A DNA stretch of 64,000 bases, taken from the NCBI RefSeq assembly GCF_005434945.1, contig NZ_SKCH01000005.1, positions 144,019-208,018 of the forward strand. Direction: 5' to 3'. This stretch comes from Prescottella subtropica. Its GTDB lineage: Bacteria; Actinomycetota; Actinomycetes; Mycobacteriales; Mycobacteriaceae. Positions 34,352 through 44,307 of the stretch are shown piece after piece. Both the position numbers and the translations under genes were made by a program. Below the pieces are notes generated by a model, which was not told where the DNA came from, ran no database searches, and saw only the letters and a list, made by a program, of their open reading frames with translations. Within the stretch, counting starts at the first letter, position 1, and every line of letters begins with the position of its first letter.

Positions 34352-35536
34352 ATGTCGTCCTCACGCCTGGCCCGGAGGGTGCTGCTGGAGACGGCCGCCG
34401 CCGCGCTTCTGCCGCTGCTGCTCGTCTGCCTGGTTCTGGTGCCGCTGCTGCCGATCACCGCCGTCGTAGTGGCCGAACTCGATCGGATGCGTGCCGCCGC
34501 GTGCGGTGCGCAGAGCCATCCGCTCCGCCCGACGAGTGAGCCGTGGTGGCCCTGGATCCGGTCCCGGGTGCGCACCTCGGGGCTGTGGCGCACGGATCTT
34601 CCGGTGTTGCTGGTGGCGGTCGTGCTGTCGGTGTTCTCGATGCTGATCGCCTTCTTCGGGTTCATCGGTGCGCTGGTGCTCGTCTTCTCCCCCGTGTTCT
34701 GGGCGTTCGGCATCGCCGCGCAGGCGGGCCCGTTCACGCCCGCGTCCGCCGGACAGTCGGTGGCCGCGGTGCCCTTCGGGTTCGTGTCGGCGGTGGTGAC
34801 GGCGGCGTTGTTGACGGGAATCTCGTCGCTGCGCGACGTGACGTTGCTCGGCTTCTCCACACAGCGCGACCGCGACCTGCAATCCCAGCTTCGCGACCTC
34901 CGCAGCAGTCGTGCGTCGTTGACCGAGGCGTTCGAACTGGAGCGGCGGCGCATCGAACGGGACCTGCACGACGGCGCGCAACAGGACCTCGTCGCGGTCG
35001 TGCTCAGTCTCGGCATGCTCGAGGCGGCCGCCGAATCCGGCGCCGACAACGAACGCCTCAGGGAGCTGGCCTCGCGTTCCCAAGCTCAGGCCGAGCGTGC
35101 TCTGGACCGGCTACGGGAGACGGTGCGCGGCATCCACCCCCGTGATCTGACCGATCTGGGTTTGGTGGCGGCCGTGCGCGAACTGGTCTCCCGTTCGCCG
35201 CTGTCCGTCGGGTTCGCCGCGGGGGGCGACGATTCGTCGCTGTCCGCCCCGATCGCGGGCGCTGTCTACTTCACGATCTCGGAGGCGCTCACCAACGTCG
35301 TCAAACATGCCGGGGTCGACCACGTCCGGGTGGAGCTCCGCTGCACCCCCGACGGTGTGACGGCGAGGATCGTCGACGAGGGCGGTGGCGGCGTCGAACT
35401 CGGTGAAGGGCGTGGCACCGGGCTGGTGGGGCTGCGGGAGCGGATGCGCAGTGTCGGCGGCGACATTCGGGTGGTGAGTCCGGCCGGCGTGGGAACTACG
35501 GTGGTGGTGACGGCCCCCGCCGAACCGCCGTGGTGA
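34352..35536 (+). CDS. NarL-type sensor histidine kinase
   Basis: Membrane kinase of 394 residues. Helices lie near residues 12-40, 85-115 and 130-165, with little extracytoplasmic sequence, so the signal is probably sensed in or at the membrane. The HisKA_3 dimer domain carries the phospho-acceptor His in ERRRIERDLHDGAQQDLVAV (about residue 208). The HATPase N-box is in ISEALTNVVKHAG and the G-box in GRGTGLVGLRERM. It is followed 37 bases later by its response regulator and is divergent from an FtsX-type ABC transporter, a pairing usual for envelope-stress or antimicrobial-peptide response. Confidence 0.92.
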   Translation: MSSSRLARRVLLETAAAALLPLLLVCLVLVPLLPITAVVVAELDRMRAAACGAQSHPLRPTSEPWWPWIRSRVRTSGLWRTDLPVLLVAVVLSVFSMLIAFFGFIGALVLVFSPVFWAFGIAAQAGPFTPASAGQSVAAVPFGFVSAVVTAALLTGISSLRDVTLLGFSTQRDRDLQSQLRDLRSSRASLTEAFELERRRIERDLHDGAQQDLVAVVLSLGMLEAAAESGADNERLRELASRSQAQAERALDRLRETVRGIHPRDLTDLGLVAAVRELVSRSPLSVGFAAGGDDSSLSAPIAGAVYFTISEALTNVVKHAGVDHVRVELRCTPDGVTARIVDEGGGGVELGEGRGTGLVGLRERMRSVGGDIRVVSPAGVGTTVVVTAPAEPPW

Positions 35537-35573
35537 AGATTCGGATTCGAGCACGACGAGGAACTGTGCAGCC

Positions 35574-36236
35574 ATGAGAATCGTGCTCGCCGACGATGCC
35601 CCGCTCATCCGGGCCGGGATCAAGGAGATCCTGGTGGCCAGCGGGCACGACGTGGTGTGCGAATGCGACGACGCACCCGCGCTGGTGTCGGCCGTCGACG
35701 CCCTGGCCGCCGCCGGTGAGCTGCCCGACCTGGTGATCACCGACGTGCGGATGCCGCCCGAGGGCACCGACGACGGCCTGCGCGCCGCGATGGATCTGCG
35801 GGCGCACCATCGTGAGTTGCCGATTCTGGTGCTGTCGGCCTACGTCACCGGGCCGTATGTCAAGGAGCTGCTGGGCGGCCCGGGCGCAGACGGTGTCGGC
35901 TATCTCCTCAAGGAGAAGGTGGGGCGGGTGGGCGACTTCCTGCGGGCCATCGAGACGGTGTCCACCGGCGGCGTCGTGGTCGACCCGGAAGTGGTGCGTC
36001 ACGTCACCCGGCCGGAATCCTCGTCAGGACCGCTCGGCAGGTTGACGGCACGCGAGAGCGAGGTCCTCGCGCTGATGGCCGAGGGCAAGTCCAACGGGGA
36101 GATCACCGACGCGCTGTTCCTGTCGAAGGCTGCGGTGAGCAAACACGTCGCCAACGTCTTCCTCAAGCTGGGGTTGCCACCCGGCGAGGACAACCGCCGC
36201 GTCAAGGCGATCCTCACCTGGCTCGAGCATCACTGA
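35574..36236 (+). CDS. NarL/LuxR-family response regulator
   Basis: It has 220 residues. In the receiver domain the acidic pair is in VLADDAP, the phospho-Asp in VITDVRMPPEGTDDG and the Lys in LLKEKVGRVG. A C-terminal LuxR HTH (about 155-215) reads LTARESEVLALMAEGKSNGEITDALFLSKAAVSKHVANVFLKLGL across its length. It is the partner of the upstream kinase and probably controls the divergent ABC transporter. Confidence 0.93.
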   Translation: MRIVLADDAPLIRAGIKEILVASGHDVVCECDDAPALVSAVDALAAAGELPDLVITDVRMPPEGTDDGLRAAMDLRAHHRELPILVLSAYVTGPYVKELLGGPGADGVGYLLKEKVGRVGDFLRAIETVSTGGVVVDPEVVRHVTRPESSSGPLGRLTARESEVLALMAEGKSNGEITDALFLSKAAVSKHVANVFLKLGLPPGEDNRRVKAILTWLEHH

Positions 36237-36370
36237 TCGCGTCCGACCGTCGGCCGGTTGAACGTTTCGTGAATATCGGTGGAGATATTGCTGTTTCGGG
36301 CGTTCTCCGGCTCGTCGTGCGGTTTGCTGGGACGGACTTTCCGACATCCTGGACACCGACGAGGAACACC

Positions 36371-37438
36371 GTGACCGAGTTCAACCCGATCGACCGCCGC
36401 CGTTTCCTCGCCGCCGCCGGCACGACCGGTGCGGCGGCCGCCCTGGTGGCGACCACGTCGACCGCGTCCGCGGCCCCCGCTCCCGTCGCCGACAAGTTCC
36501 CGTTTCCGAACGGAAACAGGGTGCGGGTCCTGGTCACCGGGGACGCGGGCACCGGCACCCCGGCGCAGTGGGCGGTGGCCGACGCGATCCGCAGCGTGCA
36601 CGCCCGGCAGCCGTTCGACCTGGCACTCGGTCTCGGCGACAACATCTACGAGTCCGGCCCGCACGGCAGCGGGGACGGCCAGTTCACCGCCAAGTTCGAG
36701 GACCCCAACCACGGCCTCGACTTCCCGTGGGTGATGGTGCAGGGCAACCACGACAACTCCGCGATCGTCCCCGGTGACGGCGGCTGGCTGCTCCGCGGCG
36801 ACGACGAGGTCGCCTACCACGGGCTGTCCCGCCGGTGGTGGATGCCGTCGCGCTACTACTCGGTGCGGATCCCCGAACAGAATCCGGTGGTCGAGTTCTT
36901 CGTCCTCGACCTCAACCCGCTGGCCGCCTACCTGCCGCCGCTGTTCGTCGACTACTGGATGCCGGACGGCCAGTTCATGTCCGAGCAGCGGGCGTGGCTG
37001 GACCGGGCGCTCGTCGACTCCACTGCGACGTGGAAGATCGCTTGCACCCACCACCCGTACCTGAGCAACGGCTCCCACGGCGACGCCGGCGCCTACGACG
37101 GCATCCCGATCGAACCGATGAACGGTGTCCACGCGAAACGGTTCTTCGAGGACCACGTCGTCGGCCGCTGCCAGTTCATCGCGTCCGGACACGACCACGC
37201 CCTGCAGGTCCTCGAACCGACCGTCGCCTCGAAGGGCACCCGGCAGATCGTCTCCGGCGCCGCCGGGAAGAACAGCCACGGCAAGGCGTCGCAGCCCGAC
37301 CGGGCGAACCTGTTCCAGAACTTCACCGACGTCGGCTTCATGGCCCTGGACCTGTCCCCCGACACCGCCCGCGTGCAGGTGTACACCGTCGACATCCCCA
37401 CCGCCGAACCGACACTCGCGTTCGACCGCCGACTGTAG
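36371..37438 (+). CDS. Tat-exported metallophosphoesterase (purple acid phosphatase-like)
   Basis: It has 355 residues from the GTG at 36371, with GAGGA upstream. The signal has the twin-arginine motif DRRRFLAAAG, a hydrophobic stretch and an ASAAPA cleavage region, so it is exported folded by Tat. The dinuclear metal site is visible: VTGDAGTG, GLGDNIYESG, MVQGNHDNS, CTHHPYLS and ASGHDHALQ, in the order Asp, Asp/Tyr-type, Asn-His, His, His-x-His expected for calcineurin-like phosphatases of the tartrate-resistant acid phosphatase type. It probably releases phosphate from extracellular organophosphates. A phosphate-starvation box was not identified. Confidence 0.88.
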   Translation: MTEFNPIDRRRFLAAAGTTGAAAALVATTSTASAAPAPVADKFPFPNGNRVRVLVTGDAGTGTPAQWAVADAIRSVHARQPFDLALGLGDNIYESGPHGSGDGQFTAKFEDPNHGLDFPWVMVQGNHDNSAIVPGDGGWLLRGDDEVAYHGLSRRWWMPSRYYSVRIPEQNPVVEFFVLDLNPLAAYLPPLFVDYWMPDGQFMSEQRAWLDRALVDSTATWKIACTHHPYLSNGSHGDAGAYDGIPIEPMNGVHAKRFFEDHVVGRCQFIASGHDHALQVLEPTVASKGTRQIVSGAAGKNSHGKASQPDRANLFQNFTDVGFMALDLSPDTARVQVYTVDIPTAEPTLAFDRRL

Positions 37439-37442
37439 GCGC

Positions 37443-39243
37443 TTACCGCCGGCGCAGCCGGAGCCGGCTGTGGGTGACGACGGCGAGCACGCAACCGATG
37501 AGCACCAGCATCGCGATGCTGAGCAGCCACCACGATCCGGTGTGCTGCCACAGCGTGTCCGGCTCGGTGCCGGTGGCGTTCGTGACCAGGTCCACCGTCG
37601 AGGCGGCGGCCGCGAACCCCCAGCGGGACGGAAACAGCCACGCGACCTGCTCGAGCACGGCCCGTCCGGTGATCGTGACCACCAGCATCGGCAGCACCTG
37701 CTCGGTCGAACGCGCCACCGACGACAACGCCAATCCGACCACGACACAGCAGCAGGTGGTGGCGGCGATGCCCACGATCAGTTCGACGGAGCCCGAGGGA
37801 AGCACACTGCCGTGGCCCGGGACACCCTTGCCCACGTAGACGATCAGCACCATGACCACCGACCGGCAGCAGCCCGGCGGCACGTTCGCGCTGATAGACC
37901 ATGCGCTCGCCGACCAGGTCGCGGACGGTCAGTGAACAGCCCATGAAGGCGGCGCCGAGAATCGGCACCACCAGGATCTGGGTGAGTTCGCCGGACACGA
38001 ACGGCAGCAGCGACAGAAAGATCAGATAGCCCCGGTCGGCACGGATCAGTCGAACCTGGCGGCGGGCGACGGTGCTCAACTGCTTACGCCTCGAGGTGTG
38101 CGCGGGAGAGCCGAGCGGCCCGGGTGGCGCCACCGCGGGGCGGGTGGCGCGATATTCGGCGAACACCCCATCCGGGTCGGAGGCGACGCGGGCGAAGATG
38201 TCGGACCAGTCTGTGCTGCCGAGTGCGCTCCCGACCCGGTCGGGCGGTCCCACATAGGCGGTCTTGCCGCCGGGAGCGAGGAGCAGGACCTGGTCGCACA
38301 TCTCGAGGTAGGACAGCGAATGCGTGACGATGACGACGACGCGACCCGAATCGGCGAGGCGGCGCAGCGTCGCCATGATCTGGCGATCGAGCGCGGGGTC
38401 GAGACCCGAGGTCGGTTCGTCGAGGATGAGCAGGGACGGGCCCGTGAGCAACTCCAGCGCCACCGATACGCGTTTGCGTTGCCCGCCGGAGAGGCGATCG
38501 ACGCGGGTGTCGGCGTGCTCGGTCAGGTGCAGTTCGTCGAGTACCCCGGCGATCACCTGGTCACGGTCGGCCCGGGTGGTGTCCGGCGGCAGTCTCAACT
38601 CCGCGGCGTAACCGAGGGCCCTCCGGACGGTCAGCTGCCGATGGACGACGTCGTCCTGCGGGACCATGCCGATACGGGAGCGCATCACCGAATAGTCGGT
38701 GTGCACGCTGCGCCCGTCGAATTCGACGACGCAGTCCGTGGGACCGGCCGAACCGGAGATGATCGTGGCAACCGTACATCCCGGACGACGATGTCGTTGT
38801 CGAGGGACCGTCCGATCGTGAGGGCGCCCGCCGGGACGGTCACGCGCGGCGGCGGGGTCGGGGCGACCGAGGCCCCCACCTCGATCGTCGACTCGCCCCA
38901 TCGACTGCCCACGCCGCGGCGCGTCGGGATCCTCGATCGAGATCCGCACGGTGGGACCCTCGACCGCGTCACCCAGACGGACGAGGACGGTGTCCGTGAC
39001 AGGCACCTCTTCTCGGCGCTTACCGTCGACGTAGATCCCGTTCCGGCTGCCGGAGTCGACGAGCTGCCATCCCCCGTCCCACTCGAGCCGCGCATGCTCG
39101 CGCGACACCACAGGATCGACGATCGTGATCTCCACCTGCGGGTTCCGGCCGATACGTACCGCTCTGCCCGCCCTGTGGCGTGTGCGGCCGTTCTCGGTCT
39201 CGACCACGACCCGCGGGCATCCGCGTCCCGTCCCATCGTCCAT
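37443..39243 (-). pseudogene. decayed FHA-ABC transporter gene (Rv1747-like)
   Basis: Fragments in more than one frame match, in order, the mycobacterial FHA-FHA-ABC-permease exporter Rv1747. The intact FHA1 domain (from MDDGTGRG at 39243; VRIGRNPQVEI, SGSRNGIYVDGKR) is followed by the start of FHA2 (LTIGRSLDNDIVVRD) in another frame. There is then a jump directly into the ABC domain after its Walker A (VHTDYSVMRSRIGMVPQDD). The signature LSGGQRKRVSVALELL and Walker B LLILDEPTSGLD remain. The permease part has a second frame break near 37880 and a deletion after LPMLVV. With no P-loop, no transport ATPase can be made. The C-terminal 146-residue piece is open but truncated. Confidence 0.8.
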
Positions 39244-39275
39244 CGCCACGGCTTCCGTAGGCGGCTGCGCCGCCC

Positions 39276-39315
39276 GTGCGCCTTTTTGGTAGCTGCTACT
39301 ACCAAAAAGGCGCAC
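39276..39315. terminator. long palindrome after cobN (copy 2 of a repeated element)
   Basis: Perfect 17-base arms (GTGCGCCTTTTTGGTAG and complement) flank a 6-base loop, beginning 6 bases beyond the cobN stop. The left arm is identical to that at 5013-5029. Likely a cobN terminator that insulates the downstream pseudogene. Confidence 0.65.
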
Positions 39316-39321
39316 AGGGTG

Positions 39322-42300
39322 TCAGCCCTCGAGTTCGCCCTCGGTCTCGAGGTACACCCGGCGCAGGCCGGCGAGGATGTCGGGGGACGGTTCTTCCCAC
39401 ATGGTGCGTTCGACGGCCTCGAGGAGGCGTTCGGCGATGCCGTGCAGTGCCCACGGATTCGATTGCGTCATGAACTCGCGGTTGGTCTCGTCGAGGACGT
39501 AGGTTTCGGCGAGTTTCTCGTACATCCAGTCGGCGACGACGTTGGTGGTGGCGTCGTAGCCGAACAGGTAGTCGACGGTGGCGGCCATCTCGAACGCGCC
39601 CTTGTAGCCGTGCCGGCGCATCGCGTCCAGCCAGCGCGGGTTCACGACCCGCGCCCGGAAGACGCGGGCGGTCTCCTCCGACAGGGTGCGGGTGCGGACG
39701 GCATCCGGGCGGGTGCTGTCCCCGATGTACGCCTCCGGATCGTGCCCGGTCAGGGCGCGGACGGTGGCGACCATGCCGCCGTGGAACTGGAAGTAGTCGT
39801 CGGAGTCGGCGATGTCGTGTTCGCGGGTGTCGGTGTTCTTCGCGGCGACCGCGATCCGCTTGTAGGCGGAGCGCATGTCGTCGCCGGCCGGGACGCCGTC
39901 GAGGCCGCGGCCGTACGCGTAACCGCCCCACGTGGTGTACACCTGCGCGAGGTCGGCGTCGTCGCGCCAGTTCTTCGAGTCGATCAGCTGCAGCAGGCCC
40001 GCCCCGTACGTGCCGGGCTTGGACCCGAAGATGCGGGTGGTGGCGCGGCGGTCGTCGCCGTGCTCGGCGAGATCGGCCTGCGTGTGCGCCCGCACGTAGT
40101 TGTCCTCGGGGGATTCGTCGAGACCGGCGACGAGGCGGACGGCGTCGTCGAGCAACGCCAGGACGTGCGGGAACGCGTCCCGGAAGAACCCGGAGATGCG
40201 GACGGTGACGTCGATGCGCGGCCGCCCCAGCTCCTCGAGACCGATCACCTCGAGGCTGGTGACCCGGCGGGACGCCTCGTCCCACACCGGACGCACCCCG
40301 AGGAGGGCGAACACCTCGGCGACGTCGTCACCGGAGGTCCGCATCGCCGAGGTCCCCCACACCGACAGGCCCACCGACTGCGGATACGTCCCGTGGTCGG
40401 CGAGGTAGCGGGCGGCCAGGGATTCGGCCATCGCCTGCCCGGTCTCCCACGCCAGCCGCGACGGCACCGCCTTGGGGTCGACGGAGTAGAAGTTGCGGCC
40501 CGTGGGCAGCACGTTGATCAGCCCGCGCAGCGGCGACCCGGACGGCCCGGCCTCGATGAACCGGCCGTCGAGGGCGCGCAGCACCTGCCCGATCTCGTTG
40601 TTCGTCTCCCGCAGCCGCGGCACCACCTCGGTGGCCGCGAACCGCAGGATCTGCCGCACGGTGGCGTTCTCGTGCAGGCCGTCGACGACGGCCGGATCCC
40701 AGCCGGCGGCAGCGAGCGCGGCGACCAGCGCGTGGGCCTGCGCCTCGATGTCGTCCACCCGGCCGCGGTTCTCGTCACCGGCCTCGCTGAGCCCCAACGC
40801 CTCCCGCAGACCCGGCACGGACTGCTCGCCGCCCCACATCTGCTTCGCCCGCAGCATCGCCAGCACCAACTCCACCTCGGCGTCCCCGGCGGGGGCGGTG
40901 CCGAGCACGTGCAGGCCGTCACGGATCTGGACGTCCTTGATCTCGCACAGCCAGCCGTCGACGTGCATGAGCATGTCGTCGAACACGTCCTCCTCGGGAC
41001 GCTCGGCCAGGCCCAGGTCGTGGTCCATCTTCGCGGCCCGCATCAGCGTCCAGATCTGCTGCCGGATCGCCGGCAGCTTCGCCGGATCCAGGGCGGAGAT
41101 GTTGGCGTGCTCGTCGAGGAGCTGCTCGAGCCGGGAGATGTCGCCGTACGACTCGGCGCGGGCCATCGGCGGGATCAGATGGTCGACGAGGGTGGCGTGC
41201 GCGCGGCGCTTGGCCTGCGTGCCCTCACCGGGATCGTTGACCAGGAACGGGTAGATCATCGGCAGATCCCCGAGAGCGGCGTCGGTGCCGCACGACGCCG
41301 ACATGCCCAGGGTCTTGCCGGGCAGCCACTCGAGGTTGCCGTGCTTACCGAGGTGCACGATCGCGTCGGCTTGAAAACCTCCAGCAGCCGCATCCGCTGC
41401 GATCCACCGGTAGGCGGCCAGGTAGTGGTGGCTCGGCGGCAGATCCGGGTCGTGGTAGATCGCGACCGGGTTCTCCCCGAACCCGCGCGGCGGCTGCACC
41501 ATCAGCACCACGTTCCCGGCGCGGATCGCGGCGATCACGATCTCACCCTCCGGGTCGGACGCCTTGTCGACGTACAGCTCGCCGGGCGCAGCCCCCCAGT
41601 GCTCCTCGACGCCGTCCCGGAAATCTGCGGGCAGGGTGGCGAACCACTGCCGGTACTGCGCGGCGGAGATGCGGATCGGGTTGCCCTCGAGCTGGTCGGC
41701 GGTCAGCCAGTCCGGGTCCTGCCCGCCCGCGGCGATCAGCGCGTGGATGAGCGCGTCGCCGTCCCTGTCGGCCAGACCGGGCAGGGCGTCGTCGCCGTCC
41801 GCGGGGCCGAGGTCGTAGCCGTGCTCGCGCATCGCGGTGAGCAGATCGATCGCACTGGCCGGGGTGTCCAGGCCCACCGCGTTGCCGATCCGGGCATGCT
41901 TCGTCGGGTACGCCGACAGCATCAGCGCAACCTTCTTGTCCCCGTTGGGGATCCGACGCAGTTTCGCGTGCCGCACCGCGATCCCCGCGACGCGTGCGGC
42001 GCGTTCGGTGTCCGGCACGTACGCGGTCAACCCGTCGGCGTCGATCTCCTTGAACGAGAACGGCACCGTGATCAGCCGGCCGTCGAACTCCGGCACCGCC
42101 ACCTGGGTGGCCACGTCCAGCGGGGACATGCCGTCGTCGTTGGCCTCCCAGTCGGCGCGGCTGCTCGTCAGACACAGGCCCTGCAGGATCGGCACGTCCA
42201 GGGCGGCGAGCGCCGCGACGTCCCACGCCTCGTCGTCGCCACCGGCCTGCGCGGTCGCCGGCTTGGTACCGCCCGCCGCCAGCACCGTCACCACCATCGC

Positions 42301-42939
42301 GTCCACCCCGCCGAGGGTGTCCAGGAGATCGGCGGGGGCGGTGCGCAGCGACGCACAGAAGATCGGCAGCGCCGTCGCCCCGGCGTCCTCGATCGCCGTG
42401 CACAGCGCATCGACGTACGCGGTGTTCCCCGCCAGATGCTGCGCCCGGTAGTACAGGACCGCCACCGTCGGAGAATCGACGCCCGCACCGGCAACATGGT
42501 CGCTCCGCACGCTCCGTTCCAGCACACCCCACGTCGGCAGGTGCACGGCCGGCTCGAAGCCGTGACCGGTGAGCAGGACGGTGTCGGACAGGAAGTGGTG
42601 CAGCTGCCGCAGGTTGTCGGCGCCGCCCTCCGCGAGATAGGTGTGCGCCTCGGCGGCGATCCCGGCCGGGACCGTCGAGCATTCCATCAGTTCGGCGTCG
42701 GGGGCCTGCTCGCCGCCGAGGACGACCGTCGGCAGCCCCGACGCGAGGACGGCGTCGATGCCGTCCTCCCAGGCGCGGCGGCCACCGAGGATACGGACCA
42801 CGACCAGGTCGACGCCGTCGAGCAGCGCGGGCAGGTCCTCGGAGACGAGGAGGCGGGACGGGTTGGCCCACCGGTAGTCGGCGCCACTGGAGCGGGCGCT
42901 GAGCAGGTCGGTGTCGGACGTCGACAGCAGCAGGATCAC
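39322..42939 (-). CDS. cobN: cobaltochelatase subunit CobN
   Basis: Large subunit of the ATP-dependent, aerobic-pathway cobaltochelatase (CobNST), inserting Co(II) into hydrogenobyrinic acid a,c-diamide. It has 1205 residues from the GTG at 42939, the expected length. Recognisable CobN/BchH blocks include VAVLYYRAQHLAGNTAYVDALC, VALMLSAYPTKHARIGNAVGLDTPASAIDLL, IVHLGKHGNLEWLPGKTLGMS, SVDPKAVPSRLAWETGQAMA and YTTWGGYAYGRGLDG. The start is set by the GTG after AGAAAGG and by the end of the riboswitch; the longer frame runs through the riboswitch. CobS and CobT are not in the window. Confidence 0.95.
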   Translation of the reverse strand: MILLLSTSDTDLLSARSSGADYRWANPSRLLVSEDLPALLDGVDLVVVRILGGRRAWEDGIDAVLASGLPTVVLGGEQAPDAELMECSTVPAGIAAEAHTYLAEGGADNLRQLHHFLSDTVLLTGHGFEPAVHLPTWGVLERSVRSDHVAGAGVDSPTVAVLYYRAQHLAGNTAYVDALCTAIEDAGATALPIFCASLRTAPADLLDTLGGVDAMVVTVLAAGGTKPATAQAGGDDEAWDVAALAALDVPILQGLCLTSSRADWEANDDGMSPLDVATQVAVPEFDGRLITVPFSFKEIDADGLTAYVPDTERAARVAGIAVRHAKLRRIPNGDKKVALMLSAYPTKHARIGNAVGLDTPASAIDLLTAMREHGYDLGPADGDDALPGLADRDGDALIHALIAAGGQDPDWLTADQLEGNPIRISAAQYRQWFATLPADFRDGVEEHWGAAPGELYVDKASDPEGEIVIAAIRAGNVVLMVQPPRGFGENPVAIYHDPDLPPSHHYLAAYRWIAADAAAGGFQADAIVHLGKHGNLEWLPGKTLGMSASCGTDAALGDLPMIYPFLVNDPGEGTQAKRRAHATLVDHLIPPMARAESYGDISRLEQLLDEHANISALDPAKLPAIRQQIWTLMRAAKMDHDLGLAERPEEDVFDDMLMHVDGWLCEIKDVQIRDGLHVLGTAPAGDAEVELVLAMLRAKQMWGGEQSVPGLREALGLSEAGDENRGRVDDIEAQAHALVAALAAAGWDPAVVDGLHENATVRQILRFAATEVVPRLRETNNEIGQVLRALDGRFIEAGPSGSPLRGLINVLPTGRNFYSVDPKAVPSRLAWETGQAMAESLAARYLADHGTYPQSVGLSVWGTSAMRTSGDDVAEVFALLGVRPVWDEASRRVTSLEVIGLEELGRPRIDVTVRISGFFRDAFPHVLALLDDAVRLVAGLDESPEDNYVRAHTQADLAEHGDDRRATTRIFGSKPGTYGAGLLQLIDSKNWRDDADLAQVYTTWGGYAYGRGLDGVPAGDDMRSAYKRIAVAAKNTDTREHDIADSDDYFQFHGGMVATVRALTGHDPEAYIGDSTRPDAVRTRTLSEETARVFRARVVNPRWLDAMRRHGYKGAFEMAATVDYLFGYDATTNVVADWMYEKLAETYVLDETNREFMTQSNPWALHGIAERLLEAVERTMWEEPSPDILAGLRRVYLETEGELEG

Positions 42940-42974
42940 TGTGCGGCCTTTCTGGGGTTTCGCGCCCCACGGCA

Positions 42975-43100
42975 GGGTTCCGTCGAGACGGTGCTCGCGG
43001 AAGCAGATGGTCGGGCGGCGGGAGCGGGTCTGGCTTTCACAGTGGCGCGACCGCACCGGACTCACACCGGTTTCCGCTCCTGCCGCGGTCGCCGGTGATC
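42975..43100 (-). ncRNA. cobalamin (AdoCbl) riboswitch upstream of cobN
   Basis: Read on the minus strand, the leader contains the conserved core GGTGTGAGTCCGGTGCGGTC, GCGCCACTGTGA and the B12 box AAGCCAGACCCGCTCCCGCC. The segments GGCAGGAGCGG and CCGCTCCCGCC can pair to close the core. High cobalamin should shut off cobN expression. The boundaries are approximate. The divergent cobG gene starts only about 50 bases beyond it, so its promoter must lie in or beside the riboswitch DNA. Confidence 0.9.
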
Positions 43101-43148
43101 CTACCGGGCAGCCGGGCCCGCCCCGACCGCCCGGCTAGCCTGGACGTC

Positions 43149-44288
43149 GTGTCATCTCCCCGTTCCGGCCCGGACCGCTGCCCGGGCGCCCTGCAGGTCC
43201 ACGTCGCCGCCGACGGGCCGCTGGCCCGTGTCCGCCTCCCCGGCGGCACCATCACATCCACCCAGCTCCAGACGCTCGCCGACGCCGCCCACCAACTCGG
43301 CAACGGGGAGATCGAACTGACCTCCCGCGGCAACCTGCAGCTGCGCGCGGTCACCGATCCCGGCGAATTCGCCCGCCGCATCACCGCGGCCGGGCTGCTG
43401 CCGTCGGCCACCCACGAACGGGTCCGCAACATCCTCGCGTCCCCACTGTCGGGGCGCATCGGCGGACACGTCGACGTCCGGCCCCTGACCGCCGTCCTCG
43501 ACGAACGACTGTGCGCCGACCCGACCCTCGCGGCCCTGCCCGGACGGGTCCTGTTCACCCTCGACGACGGCCGCGGCGACATCACCGGGTTGCGCGGCGA
43601 CACCGGCATCCACGCACTGCCCGACGGCCGGCTCGCCCTGATCCTCGCCGGCACCGACACCGGCGCCCGACTCACCGCCGACACCGCCGTCGACACCCTC
43701 CTGGCCGCGGCCCGCGTCTTCGGCGAGATCCGCGGCGACGCCTGGCGCCTCCACGAGATTCCCGACGGAACCGAGACGGTCCTCGCGCGTCTCGGCCTCG
43801 ACGCCGCCGACCCGATCGCTCTGCCCGACGCCGCCGAGAACGGCCCCATCGGCTGGCTCGACCAACCCGACGGCCGCGTCACCCTCGCCGCCGGACTCGC
43901 GTTCGGCACCCTTCCCGCGCGGCTCGCCGAATTCCTCGCCGCCGTCGAGATGCCCCTGGTGATCACCCCGTGGCGGTCGATCCTGCTCCCCGACCTCGCC
44001 GAGGGTACCGCCGAACAGGTCGTCCGCGTCCTCGCCCCGATGGGCCTGATCTTCGACGAGAACTCCCCACACCTACAGGTCACCGCGTGTGCGGGACGCC
44101 CCGGCTGCGCCAAGGCCCTCGCCGACGTCCGCGCCGACGCCCGCGCCGCCATCGCCGCCGGCGACATCCCGGCCGGGGCACGCCAACACTGGTCCGGATG
44201 CGACCGGACGTGCGGACGCCCCCGCGGCGAGATAACAGACGTCGTCGCGGGTCCGGACGGTTACCGGGTGCAGAAGCCCTCGTCGTGA
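43149..44288 (+). CDS. cobG: precorrin-3B synthase CobG
   Basis: Oxygen-dependent monooxygenase of the aerobic cobalamin pathway (precorrin-3A to precorrin-3B), 379 residues from a GTG. It shows two ferredoxin-like half domains of the nitrite/sulfite reductase family (about 25-90 and 225-290), with [16 protein letters not shown] as the first. The 4Fe-4S cysteines are CAGRPGC (about 312-318) and CDRTC (about 350-354). It heads the cobG-cobH-cobIJ unit, divergent from cobN. Confidence 0.92.
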   Translation: MSSPRSGPDRCPGALQVHVAADGPLARVRLPGGTITSTQLQTLADAAHQLGNGEIELTSRGNLQLRAVTDPGEFARRITAAGLLPSATHERVRNILASPLSGRIGGHVDVRPLTAVLDERLCADPTLAALPGRVLFTLDDGRGDITGLRGDTGIHALPDGRLALILAGTDTGARLTADTAVDTLLAAARVFGEIRGDAWRLHEIPDGTETVLARLGLDAADPIALPDAAENGPIGWLDQPDGRVTLAAGLAFGTLPARLAEFLAAVEMPLVITPWRSILLPDLAEGTAEQVVRVLAPMGLIFDENSPHLQVTACAGRPGCAKALADVRADARAAIAAGDIPAGARQHWSGCDRTCGRPRGEITDVVAGPDGYRVQKPSS

Positions 44289-44307
44289 CCCCACTATTCT
44301 GGGGCGC

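Noticed and set aside
33466..35049. 527-codon minus frame extending the ABC ATPase upstream
   Set aside because: The extra N-terminus lies opposite the sensor kinase gene and is Ser/Arg-rich; the ATPase is complete from 34242.
38098..43098. 1666-codon plus-strand frame opposite cobN
   Set aside because: Mirror frame of a high-GC gene; the product is Arg/His/Gly/Val-rich with no domain, and cobN plus its riboswitch account for the region.
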